A stretch of 64,000 nucleotides of DNA from Cheiracanthium punctorium (Eukaryota; Arthropoda; Arachnida; Araneae; Cheiracanthiidae), in contig JAWZYV010012400.1 of the NCBI GenBank assembly GCA_038373885.1, positions 62,001 to 126,000 on the forward strand, in the 5' to 3' direction. The stretch's first letter is position 1, and every line of letters begins with the position of its first letter. Below, piece by piece: positions 45,920 to 57,855 of the stretch. The translations under genes and the position numbers were made by a program. The notes beneath the pieces are model-generated. The model did not search any database and was not told the DNA's origin. It worked only from the letters and a program-made list of their open reading frames with translations.

Positions 45920-48740
45920 ATGTGTCAGTTTTCTACAACGGCGTAACATTAAAAATAAGATATTCACCATTTATTCAATAACTCAAAATTATGAAAACAG
46001 GATCAAAGTGATTGAATAATGCGAGGTCTCACAGTTTTAGGTGTATTTGTATAAGGTGTTACAGCCATTTGCGTGGTATATCAGAACTAATAGGCAAACT
46101 TCCTAAAAAGAAGTGGAGGCAATACAAGATTACTTGGAATCACCAGGAAGGCAGAGTTGAAACTGTTATTTCCATGCTCTAGTTAATAATCATTAAATAA
46201 ATAAACACATATTCGGAAATCAGGTCAATTGCTTGAAAATCTGGTTACAACATTTAATTATCACTTCATCCCTTTATCCAAAATGATCACCAACTAATAT
46301 TGTTTTTATCTAAAAAATAAAACACCTTTCAAGTTTTCAGGAATGTAGTAGTTTCTTAAAAGTTTTTGGAGGCACAAGAAATGAATATGGATTCAGAATA
46401 AAGCTAACATTATGTTACAAATGCAATTAAAAGAAATTTTAATGCGTACAAATCTCGCCAACTAATATCTGAAAATGTGGACTGTAAAAGTATTATTTAA
46501 AAACAATTTATTTATATTTGTTAAAAAGAAATACCTACCCATTTTACCTCACCGTACCCTATGAGGTGTATTTTTATACTTTTATTTTCTCTTGTTTGCG
46601 TTAGAGTTCCTGAAAGAATGGTCTTCCAAAGACATCAAGGAGTGGAATCAATGAATTTTACCATGATATATTTCTTTTGTTTTACAGTGGCGTAGCTAGG
46701 GTGGAGCATCTGTCCCTGTGCGCTGCTCCCAAATGGAACCAAATTGTATATAAAGCCTTCCCCATTGTCCAGTATCATCACTTCATTGTTTTACACCTTG
46801 CCCATTTACAAAAATTTACCATATAAAAAAACACGCTCAGTAAAATAATGAACAATGGAAAAATTACATTTTAAATGAACCATATCTAGCTCACAAAATG
46901 TTAAAGGGAGCTGAATATACAAAATCAAACTGTTTTCATTTATTCCAATTCAAATAGAATAATACACCAGTGAGTTAAACTCAGATTTAAAAAAAAAATT
47001 GTAATAACAAAATTACATCTTTTTGCATTTCAAGCAAGTGCTTACCATTAAAAGGGGGGGATGGTTAAATAAACGAATTCTTAGCATTTCTCAACCAGAA
47101 AATCTACCAAATTATTCATTTTTCAAAAGTAGTTTTCATGTTTGAATACACCAAATCCCATCTTTTTAACGATTTAACACGAAATAATCAGGGTAAAAAG
47201 ATATAGTCTTTAGTGTTATTTTACTTTGAAATTAATTTTTCGGTTAGAAAATTAAACATTTAAGTAGCAATTTCTCCCATTATAGAATTTTATTTTACTT
47301 CAGTTTTATTACGCTGTGAACTGTGGACGAGCTTTAAGGACTACCAAACGCTGTTAAAAGTTAACTTCAGCATTTCTGAAACCATGGTGCAATTTAGATA
47401 CAATAAACATTATGAGAAAAGGTATGATGGGTTTTATACCACATACCCTAAAAATACACTGTTATGGAAATTTAAACACACCATTCATGCAGTTAAACAA
47501 TACACAAAAATTCAGATTTTTACTCTTATCACTTATATAGTTTTATATTAATCCAGAATGGTCATTAAACTAAAAAACAAAATAGTCAATCAATAAAATT
47601 TGATGAAAAGTTGCACTGAAGCACTGGATTTATATAAAAAAAAACAATAAAGATCCAGATATTTAGGATAGCGGCGCTTTCTATTGGAGTATAATTCAGT
47701 TTTATAGAACTTTTTGAAAAGAATATTTTCTATACGCCATAAAGGTGATTCGAACACCCAGCATATTGAACTGATTAGGAAACGCTCGTGAACCTACTTA
47801 GATTGCGGTTCTGTGAGAAACATAAGTACAAGTCGTTATTGAGATTACGGCATATTTTATATGAATAGGTTAATTATTCCAATTTAGATACTTCCAGTTT
47901 TACCAAATCAATGCTTTCTGCTTGCGTAATTCGTCAGAACTTTAAACTCCCTTATAAGCTTTTAATATTCCATTCAATGTTTTTCATAAATGTTTCTAAA
48001 AATACATTTTTTTTCTTTCATCCTATAAAGCTATTTACAAAAGTAGAATTCTAAAAATGTATTGAATTAATCTGTAAAATCGAAAAATCTCTTGTAACGA
48101 CGTAATATCAGCCTTTCATTCGTGAGCAACAACTATTAGATTGTTTCCCAGCATAAGAGGAGCAATAATAATTAAAAGCGTACTTAAAAAGTCGTTACCT
48201 CGTTCTATACAATTGAGTAGAAAATTATTTGCTACTGGAAGAACATTAGTTTACGAGTGCTGCAACAAACAATTGGAGTCAGAGCTGTTAGTTTGCAGCG
48301 TCGCTGGACTTAACTGAAATATTTGCGACTCCTCTATTCATTTTGTTCTAATATTGTACCGCAAACATGGTGAAATTAATATTCATTTAACATTTGAATT
48401 TATTGAATATTTTGTAAGACACTAAACAATAATTTCGCTGAGAGGGTGGCCTTAAATTTCCTTAAAGATAGTTTCGTTATTGCATTTCTGATGTCTATGA
48501 AGGCGTCGTACTTTCAGTATCTTGCTCTTCATTTGGAGAATTAATACTTCTTCACATTTCTTGGACCAGCAGTACTTTTACACTGATAAACTATTTTTGG
48601 AAATTTTATTAATAATATTCTCAAGTGCAAATAAGTAAAATACTATAATGATTTCATGAACTAATTTTAAGATATATAGCTATGATAAACTCTCAACTTA
48701 GGCAATTCTTGATGTAAATGCCAACTTTATTGTTAAATTT
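45920..48740. other. AT-rich intronic DNA with one possible repeat fragment
   Basis: 46686-46740 begins AGTGGCGTAGCTAGGGTGG, a phrase I associate with ends of several interspersed repeats; unverified. The rest is AT-rich with nothing recognised. Confidence 0.4.
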
Positions 48741-48744
48741 CTGC

Positions 48745-49090
48745 GGACTAATGACAATATGATGTTTGGTCTGCCGGCCCAGTCTTCGGCAGCTTTCCCT
48801 TTTCTTACTGACTCAACGCCACTTCAACTCCATTCATTTCTTAGATCAGCCATACTTCTGATCGATGAAGGGACCTCACCATCAGAAGTGGACTTTGTCA
48901 TTTCCCTCAAGAGAACAAGCCTCTCATTAAGGAAGGGGAGAGGGTTTGCCTTCGCCTCTCAAAGGAGGCGGAGAGGAGTCATTTTTATCAACACCCCCAG
49001 TGCTTTCTTTTCTCATTTTCCACCCTCTTGTGTTTGCTTTCCAACCGAAAAGGGAATTCATTCATTTTCCTCTTTTCTATAATAGGTTTA
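48745..49090. other. Balanced-composition island
   Basis: Mixed sequence including GGTCTGCCGGCCCAGTCTTC near 48770 and AAGGAGGCGGAGAGGAG near 48962. Two overlapping open frames (107 and 93 codons, plus) read as unrelated low-information peptides. Candidate conserved non-coding DNA. Confidence 0.35.
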
Positions 49091-49484
49091 CGTTTCTTGT
49101 TTGTTATGCAATATCTAATGATTTTTATGGATTTCTACCGCAATTAGCGAGTGGTGTGACGCAGAAAATGCGTAATTTTTTTCTTCAAGTCTTAAAGAAG
49201 AAAGTAGCCAGAATAGTCTACATTTAGACTTGAACAAAAAAATTATTAACTAGTGATTTGTTGTCTCAAATTAGACAGATTTTTATCCCATACATAGTAT
49301 ATTTCTAATGAAAATATAAAAATTTAAACAGCTAGGCCATCTGCGTAGACCAGTGTGCATGCAAAAATGCTTGTAAAAAAAACTCAGATAGATCTGCATT
49401 TATCCAAAAAGTGTTGAATTTTCGGCCAATTTAAACATTTCTCCTCACCATCTACCAAACTGATGATACTATGAATCGAAAAAT

Positions 49485-49865
49485 ATACCGTTTTTATTAG
49501 CGTAATAGTCGCCCTCGCATAACAGTAGCACCCCATTTTGAAGCAGAGAAAATCGTCAAAGTATTTTCCCCGATTAAAGTCGCAGTCACGTATTCGACTT
49601 TCATTTATGTCTATAAAAATATTACTATAAAAAGAAAAATCTCTTTTTGTGTTCTATTGAAGAAAAGATTATCTAATATAGGGGCAGATAAACTGGAAAC
49701 ATTTGATAAGTTAGTTATTTTATTATAATACCAGTTATGTTTTAGCATTGGAGTGTTCAATATTACGTTAGTAGACTTTCCCCGTAGAATAGTCGCACCT
49801 GGATTTTCACCATAAAAAAATTGGCATAAAAAGTGCGTCTACTAAACGTGGTATTATGAATTGCC
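49485..49865. mobile_element. Possible DNA-transposon relic with GTCGC subterminal repeats
   Basis: GTAATAGTCGCCCTCGCATA at about 49502 and GTAGAATAGTCGCACC at about 49785 are related, and the outer ends ATACCGTTTTTATTAGCG and the complement of the segment ending about 49855 (ATACCACGTTTAGTAGACG) are imperfect inverted repeats. No coding recognised. The superfamily is not assigned. Confidence 0.45.
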
Positions 49866-50335
49866 TAAAAATCCAACAGATCAGACTCTACTGATAAACA
49901 AGATCAAACTCAAATTACCAATCGAAAGATATTGATTTCATGGACAAATAAAATCAGGTCTCTTATGGAGAGAAAAAAAAAATGTACATACAACTATTTT
50001 TAACCCAAAAATTGAAAGTTGGGTTTTTATGTATTATCCCGGCGGTCATTTCCGCCAAACGATTTTTGCGTCAAATGTGCAAGCAAACTGTTGCCAAACG
50101 TATTTCTAACCATGAATTATTTCATTTGTCCGGAATTTATCTTGGAGAAAAATTGCTCGTCTTGGCGGAACGCCGGGATAGTACGTAAGTACCGAAAGTT
50201 GTTTAAGTTTGCTCAATCTAACTAGTAAGGGGACTAGTCTGAGACTTTCAGTAAGAATCCCTTGTGTCCCAACTTTCAATAACTCGTAGATCCTTTCTAT
50301 CTGAAAATTTAGCCATATTTTGTAATTATAATGTT

Positions 50336-50472
50336 TAGGGATGGACGCGAGACGAAAAATTGGCGTCTCGCAAAACAGCCGAAAAGCTTGTCTCGTCTCG
50401 CAAAAATCCTTATATCATAATGTTAAAAATGTTTGTCTCGTCTCGCAAAAAGTCGTCTCGCGTCCATCCCTA
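50336..50472. mobile_element. Complete hAT-type MITE, 137 bp, GAGACGAGAC family
   Basis: The ends are inverted repeats TAGGGATGGACGCGAGACGA at 50336 and its complement ending CCATCCCTA at 50472. An 8-bp direct duplication ATAATGTT flanks it at 50328-50335 and 50473-50480. Eight-base duplications and YARGG-type tips are the hAT hallmark. The inside holds two copies of TTGTCTCGTCTCGCAAAAA around a short TATCATAATG core. It is the intact reference for the degraded copies elsewhere in the window. Confidence 0.9.
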
Positions 50473-50480
50473 ATAATGTT

Positions 50481-51098
50481 TTCTCAAAAAATTTTGAAAT
50501 TAATGTCTGAAGAATTTTTATAACATGAAAACATTATTTGGTACTTCATTAGGTACTTTTAGTGTTATTACTTATTACTTCAAGTTGATATACTATATCC
50601 ATTTTACTCTTCCAATAACAATAGAAAAAAATGCCCCTGGACTAGGAGCTCAACATGGGTTGCCGGCAGTCTGTTGCCCACCACAGGGGTATCCATTACA
50701 GCTTTAATCGTAGTGCCTGAGCTCTGGGTGCGAAATCTGTGGTCATTGAATGAAGTCTCGCCATATAATTAGCATGGGACAGACTTCAGCCACGTGGCCA
50801 CAGCAACGGGTGTATTGTTGGAACTATAGGATTAAGATCTGATTACACTACGCAGTTGCTGTGGTTCGGCACATAAAGGTAGTCTCCCTTTCTTTTTTTT
50901 TTTTCGTCCTCCCTTCTCGGTGTTTTTGTGTACGGATGAAGGGGAATGGGTTGCATATAAGGGAGTATATATATATATAGAATAGTTAGGATTATACTTT
51001 GTAGACTAGGGTTTCTCTTCAAGTAAATCGCTACGAAGCATTTTCCATTTGAACCTATAGTCACAGTCACAGTTTAACCTTCAAACGCATGCACTTTG
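50481..51098. other. Intronic DNA with a possible repeat fragment
   Basis: 50630-50880 has mixed composition, with inverted CCACAGCAAC (50798-50807) and GTTGCTGTGG (50855-50864) around a 47-bp loop; it may be a SINE or MITE fragment. (TA)n near 50968-50980. No gene. Confidence 0.45.
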
Positions 51099-51270
51099 TA
51101 ACCCTTTGAGGCTCAACCCTTTCCCAATGCTGAAAAAAGGGCAGCCGTTGCCATCGCCCGACTTAACTACCAGCAAGATGGCGGACGATCGAAACGTTCA
51201 TCGCGTGCCACAGATCTAGAGACCCCTTTTTTGACGACAGCTGGCTGTGCCCGCACAGCCAGCTGTCGTC
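51099..51270. mobile_element. Second copy of the 30267-type MITE, half plus hairpin
   Basis: It begins TAACCCTTTGAGGCTCAACC, continues with CAATGCTGAAAAAAGGGCAG, CAAGATGGCGGACGATCG and ATCTAGAGACCCC, and ends in a hairpin GACGACAGCTGGCTGTG / CACAGCCAGCTGTCGTC. The other arm is missing, so this copy is truncated just past the central hairpin. Confidence 0.85.
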
Positions 51271-51573
51271 AACGTCTTATAGGAAGCCCGATCACATTTT
51301 TTTCGCCATGTTCTAGGGAACCGTGTTGTATGTACCTGTGTTATAGGGGGTCAATTGTTATAGGGGGGTAGAATAATATGTACTAAATATTAAAACTGAA
51401 TCAAATCAAATGGGAGAGTAAAAAAAAAGAAAAAACGATTAAACGATGCGTTCATTTTATAACGAAACAGCATACGTATGAATTAACAGTTTCTTATTTA
51501 CTTACTGCAACTTTGCTTTCAAATGTGTGATTTGAAAGGTTTTTGCTTATGTATTTTTACAATAGATAATTGC

Positions 51574-51663
51574 ACGGGAATTGCGCGAGGGGAAGTCAAA
51601 AATTATGTACAATGTTACATAATTCTTACATAACATTGTTCATACTGGCCTCTCGAACACTCT
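51574..51663. repeat. Imperfect foldback, about 90 bp
   Basis: The halves GCGAGGGG…CAATGTTA and TAACATTG…CCTCTCGAA pair as inverted repeats around a 13-base loop. Possibly a small MITE. Confidence 0.55.
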
Positions 51664-52730
51664 ACTTGTTTATTTTATTCTTATGCTGTTGTGATCCTGA
51701 AAGTTTGATCCCAATTAACTCATGAAAGTTTGATCCGAATTCTTCCATTTGTTTTCCTTTTGCTGCAGATAGATCACAGCTGCTCCAGTCATACCTGCCT
51801 CAAAGAGGACTAGCAATTAGTGATCAGGTTTTCGGAAAAACCGGAAGGTTTATTACGAGCAGCAATGCATCCAATACATTCGGCATAACACGGGAACATC
51901 TCTCACGGGATCTCTCATAAGCCTCTTCTTTTTATTATTTCAAGCGCAAACTGGGAAAATGCATTGAAAAAGGGACAAAATATTAGTGTACATCATAATT
52001 AAATTTTTCTGTCTAAATATATGTAGCATTTGGATAACCAAAATTTGATCAAAATACAGCCCGTCGATAGAACTGGCAATTCCGAATAATTTAATGAACA
52101 TTGGATTTCTAGTCCCAGAGCTCAGTATTATTTTTAAAACCATGCCACCAAAATATATAAAATGTTTCACGGCAGTTCGTGGTCCCGTTTCTTGTAATAA
52201 CTACAATGCCAAAATTATAATTATGAATTCAGAATGTAGATAATCATTTTTGAATTTCTTTCAAAAGCAATCCCTACAAAATATGTATTAGTTTTCTGTT
52301 ATTCTTTCAAACTTTTGAAAACTTTGAAGATAATGGTCTTTTGCCATGAATTAATTGTTTATATTTAAATTAAATTAAATATTAAAAGACAGTTTTGGAT
52401 AAAAAACATAAATATGTGAAAATATGGAGAAAACTTTTGTAATTGTAATGTACTTGTATCATGATCCTCCCAATATGATCGAATTCAAAGCATTCAGAGA
52501 TATCCTTACATAAATATTTGCCCTTCATAGATATCTTTTTAATACTTCTTTGCTATGCAAACTTAAGATATCCAGCTTTTGTAGTTTGGATGAAAAAAAG
52601 AATAAGAAGAACAATAATAAGCTTCTTTTCAGTTCTTTTTTCTTCTTTTTCTTTTTTATCCGCCTAGAGAAGAGGTCGTGAGGGCTCTGCGAGGATAAAA
52701 GAGAAGAATAAGAGAAAACTGTCATAGTTT
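51664..52730. other. AT-rich intronic DNA, nothing recognised
   Basis: No feature is supported. The stretch 51271-51390 just before it has two GTTATAGGGGGG-like motifs that may belong to another degraded element. Confidence 0.4.
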
Positions 52731-55700
52731 AGGTTTTAGAATTCTCGACGCGCAAGAACAAAGAAACTGTCGCTTTCTGAAAGAGAATTTTTCCTGCAAG
52801 CCCTTCAGAATAAAACACAAAGCACGCAACCAGTCCCAAAAACAAAATCCCTGTGCTGGCTCCTTCTCTACCACACCGTACCTACGCTATATACGTGCAT
52901 GCTTATATATATATCTATATATTCCACGTACGCTAGGAACGAAGGGAAATTTTCCAATCTCTTTTTAAAATAGTCCCGATAGGGGACGCATGGGGGAAAA
53001 CCTAAAGGGGATAAAAATAATAAAATCTAGATAGAAGATGATTTTTTTTCCCCTTTTCCGCAGAAGAGGGCAATCTGCATTTTGGGAATGCAGAAAGAAG
53101 GAAAGTATTTTCTATTAAATATTTTTTTTCCCTATACCCCTGAAAATTTTCCAGAAAAATATGCCTCTTTTTTTTCTTCTTTGAATCGACGGGTGGACGA
53201 ATTTCTCAAAAGTCGATCGAGGTTTCTGTGGGGGAGGCTTTTGGAGAGAAAAAATAATAGAAGAATCTTCAAGCAAAAAGGGATGAATGGCAAGAAAAAG
53301 ATTTGAAATACTATTATCGATTATAAGCTGGTGTAGCGATTTCATCGATTTTCACGGGGCGATTCCCGCGACTGCAACAATAAGGAAGAAAAAGATTATG
53401 AAAAGATATCGGAAACTGTAAGAGTAGTCTATAAACTTTGTAGAATTTAATGAATAACATAAAGTGGATTCGCTGTGAGTTACGAATTCTTGAGGTTGAA
53501 TAGAAAATGAACTTATGACTTTCTGAATAAAATTCAACGGAAAAGATTGTTACGGATAGTATCAGTTATTATGTTTTTTATTCTTAATAAACTGATGAAA
53601 CAAGATATCATTTTTTGCATTTCATAGGTAAAGTATGACCTTATTTTTGTTATTTGTGCAATAAATTCATATTAATATTAGTAAAATAATGTAATCGACT
53701 GAAACATTAAAATTTAATTTAAAAATTCAGTTCACATCACTTTTTTTTCAAATTTTCTATAAATTAATTCTGGAAAAAGTTACTAATTCTTTTAAAAAAA
53801 TAAAAAAATGTATATCATCTGAATTGTATAAGTCTGAATTATGACCTCGTTTTTATTAGCACTAACAGTTTTGGAAATCGAAAACGTTTTATTTCAAAAT
53901 TTTAAATGAATACTAACGTGTTACACGTGACAATGAGATAAGCATATTGCAAATTTCAAAAACTAAAATATCTAGGTTTGAATGAGTTTTATAATAATTT
54001 GTATGTTGTCGTCAAAGATTTACATTCTTCTGTTTAGCTCTGGCTACTATGACAGTTTGATTAAAATAAAGGAATAATTATAAAGTTGATGAAATATGTG
54101 GAATAATCATTTAATGCTCAGCTTTTATATTAATTTTGAAAAATAATTTAATATACAAATTCAAATACCTCTGAAAATATTTTTGTTGTTTTTATATTTT
54201 TTATTTGTATTTTTTATACGTCAGAAAATTTAAAAATGATATAATTTAATGAAAAATTGGCCTGCTTATTATGACCTAATGCAATAAATAAAGAAAAGTT
54301 GCCATGAATATATTGCTGAAAAAAAAAGTGAAATAATTGTTGTAAACTCAAGAAGAGAGAAATAAAAAACCTCATTGGAAAAGAATACGCAATGTCTGTT
54401 TATGAGATATCTAAAGAAATAATTACGCTGAAAGTTTCAATTCCTTAACATGATACAGTGTCGTATGAGGACTTTTTACACGAGATTTTCCAAAATAATT
54501 AATTTCATATTTATCAACTAACATACGAATGTTTTATTGCGTTTTAAAATACATTCTAAATGAATTTGCAGAATTTGCGCTGCAATTAAAATTAATGAAC
54601 GTGCGTGTAGATTAATTTCACGATGCTGGCTCATTATGACATACATGTTTTCGTAGAAGTGCCAATCTGAAATTAATTAAAATAATTTTCATTAGAATTT
54701 TAAATCTAGGTGTTATATTGCACGGCATGTAATTTAATCTTTCACATTGCTAGAACTAGGCAGTTACGTAATTCGATATAGATATTATAAAGTTAAAAGA
54801 AAATTTAGATAGATTACTTTGAGAAAAAAAGAAAGAAAGCTAATTGCATCGAGTTTAGTATCATAAAATATGTTTTAAGGCTGTCTTCATAAATCATAGT
54901 TTTCAGAATCAAAAATTTTCAGAAAATTTCCTGAGAGATTCGACCCTTACTATTTACACAACTAGCTGTATACAAAAGCAAAATTGTTTAATTTCTGATG
55001 TATAAAATATATATAAATAAAAAATATCCTATAATAAAGTTACGCTGATCCCTGACTCACTGATTCACTATTTCTGTAACAATTCCGGGTAACCACTCCA
55101 AGATAAAATTGTTACCACCGTTATTCGGAAAGGATTAAAAAGTTAAGCACAAAAAGCGCAATAACATCTACACCATTTGCACGATCCGCTCGAAAATTTT
55201 CAGAATTATCTATAACAATATAGAACACAATATGCGCTATTTTAAAAATCTGAAAATCCACCCATTCCTTAATTTTTAAGCGATTTTTCGCTATTTTCAG
55301 CTACATTTTATTTCCAAAAGTAAAAAAAAATAATCATTTGCATGACAAAATTAGTTGCCACAAGTGACAATTACGTCATTCTGAAATCACTGTTATCAGG
55401 CTTTGAAGTCAAAATTGCAATTCTAATTCGTTTTAAATATTCCTTCTAGATTACCCATTTTTTTTTCCACACGTAAAACGATTTCGTCTGCATGAAACAT
55501 TGACGTGAGAGGGATGATTTCAGCGAGACGAAATCTTTCGAATTCGGAAAGTTTTTGCACGTTTTTAGAAGAAAATGCAATTCCGATTTCTGCTTATAAT
55601 AAAAATTGAATATGAAGTTATTTATTTTAAGTGGGCGAAGATTAAATATATTGAGTGTAGACATACTTTGTCGAATGCTTTTTCTAGCAGATGTCGTGAT

Positions 55701-56000
55701 TGCCTACACAACGGGCTTTATCTTTAGTTATAAAATAAGCTTACATCGCCGAAATAGAAGTTTTAATAATAATTTTAACGATTCAAAAAATTCTTGATTT
55801 TATCGTTTTCAGTTATTAAAACTGCTGCAACAGTACAATCTTGATAATCTGACATATATGAGAACAGAAAACCGCTGGATTAATGAAATATTCTGGGCTA
55901 TCGAGATATCTTAGTTTTATAACAAACTTAATGTCATGTACTTTAGTTTGGTTGACATGCAATAACACCAGATAAATACACTGCAAAACACATTAAGTAA
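52730..56000. other. Intronic DNA, one mixed patch then AT-rich
   Basis: 52735-53350 has mixed composition with purine-rich tracts; frames on both strands at 53082-53345 are low-complexity. 53350-56000 is AT-rich. Nothing recognised. Confidence 0.4.
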
Positions 56001-56150
56001 AGTAGAAAGCAAAGACGAAAGAGGAAGAGAAGCATGGAAATGCTTGTTTACATCGGCGGTGGTCGGCGAATCGGAAGACAATTTCCCAACAGCGTCGGAT
56101 TATTGAACGTGCCGGGCTAACCAATCACCGAATTATTAAGAGTGTACCCT
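56001..56150. other. Short balanced island
   Basis: GCATGGAAATGCTTGTTTAC includes a small palindrome and a forkhead-type TGTTTAC. Downstream are ATCGGCGGTGGTCGGCGAAT and AACCAATCACCG (CCAAT box). Candidate regulatory element. Confidence 0.35.
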
Positions 56151-56585
56151 CATCATTTTCGATTTTGTTAAAGTTTTAAAATATGGTTAACGTAGATATG
56201 TTAAGCAATCCAATATTGTTATTTAAAATGAAATGAAATGAATGAATTTGATATAATACTTTTAAAAAAGAAAGCAAGAAATATTTTATACCCTTTTAAG
56301 TGTGTGTGTGTGTGCTCTGCAGAGTGATTTATTTGGCAAAGAAAAGGCGTCTAACTATCTGACACATAAATATATGCTGAAAGAATGCCATAAAACTCTA
56401 AAATTATTTAAATATTTCGTATTACCAATTTCAACGAAACAATTTAAATGAAGTTAATGCTCTATTATTTATAGAACAGTTTCGCATTATAGGGCATTCA
56501 TCAAATGAAAATGTTGCTTTCTTATTGGTTGAATTCACATTCCGGGAGGTTAGACGACAACAGTTTCTGGTTGGAAGAGTCCAAG

Positions 56586-56743
56586 ATGGCGCAAGATGAA
56601 AAGTAGGCCTTTCTCGTTTTGCATAACAGCCAGAAAGATTAGTCTAGTCTCGCAAAATCCCTATATTGAATGATAAAAATGTTTGTCTCGCCTCGCCAAA
56701 GAGCTGTAAATCTCTGTCTCGTTTCGTCTAGCATCCATTTCTA
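56586..56743 (-). mobile_element. GAGACGAGAC-family (hAT-type MITE) copy with target duplication
   Basis: It is collinear with 50336-50472 but diverged: GCAAAATCCCTAT, TTTGTCTCGCCTCGCC, CTCTGTCTCGTTTCGTCTAG and the end CATCCATTTCTA. GTCCAAG at 56579-56585 and 56744-56750 is a 7-bp match of the probable 8-bp target duplication (eighth base A versus G). Confidence 0.8.
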
Positions 56744-57229
56744 GTCCAAGGGCAGTTCTATTTTTTCGGTCTGAAGATCTAAATCTTTATTCATTTTACA
56801 TAGCGTGAAGCAAGCTTTACTCTTGTATTTACTTTTCTTTTCTAAAAGTGATACTTATGTACAAAGGAAAAGACAAAACAGACAACAGGGGAAAAAATTG
56901 CTTCTTACTCTTTAATTTAAACGTTCTTAAAATTTTCTTTTTTAAGCACAAAAATTAAATTTTGTGTCAACTGTGAACAGTTCTTTTCTTCTTTTCCCTA
57001 TCTTAAAAAATTAAATAAAAATGTAGACATACAAATTATATTTTTTAAAAAATGCTTTTTTTCTTCTTCGTTTAGATATTAACAGCACTCTATCGTTATT
57101 TCGAAAATGATTTCACCACAAATAAATTAATTAATCAATCGAATCAATCTTTTATAATATCAAAACGATTCAAAGCGATACACGAGGTTGTTCAAAACAT
57201 CTTCATTGATTCAAAACAGCGAGGCACAG

Positions 57230-57720
57230 TTGATAAATCGCTAAAGGGGGTCATTTTCCCACTATCTGTCACAACTCTGAAATCTGACGAACGCTACTGG
57301 ATCGACGCAGTTCAACCGGATAAAAATGAAATCGCAACCCATCTGTCATCGCGCACTTAGAAAAAGAGAAAGTATGCGGGGGTGTTGAGAGACCATAGAA
57401 TCTCCTATCTTCCATCCAACGGCCTCTTCTTTGGGAGAGGAAGAGAAAGCTGGGATAGCCAGCGGTCAAGCGCCCTCCTTTCTGTCGCTCGGAAGGGTCA
57501 AGAGTGCAAAACGGGGTTTCGATTATCCGATTGTTGCCGTCGTTCCCCGGGGCTGTATCAAAAAGAGGATTCATTTCTGGCCATGATGAATGAATACACA
57601 GACTTGTTGAGGGAGGATGGAGACGTTATGAAATCATCGTTTGGTACATTTGTGATCGGTGTGACTTTCAGGGGAAAAATAATCCGATTACAGAAATACT
57701 CTGTGGTTTTGTGATTTTTA
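57230..57720. other. Balanced-composition island
   Basis: Mixed sequence with CCATCTGTCATCGCGC (TALE-type TGACAGATGG in reverse) near 57340. Open frames exist on both strands (101 codons minus at 57269-57574; 110 codons plus at 57382-57714) but neither resembles a known protein and each weakens the case for the other. Candidate enhancer. Confidence 0.4.
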
Positions 57721-57805
57721 TCGTAGATTTGGTTTCATTTATATATAATAAGATGGAATTTTAATAATTTGATTCTTAAAACTGCAATATCAATCACTCA
57801 ATATT

Positions 57806-57855
57806 AACAACAATACAACAACAACAACAACAACAATAATAATAATAATAATAAT
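57806..57855. repeat. (ACA)n/(ATA)n microsatellite
   Basis: Compound triplet repeat of about 50 bp. Confidence 0.93.

Noticed and set aside
57269..57714. Overlapping 101- and 110-codon frames on opposite strands
   Set aside because: Neither resembles a known protein and no splice logic supports either; better explained as balanced-composition non-coding DNA.
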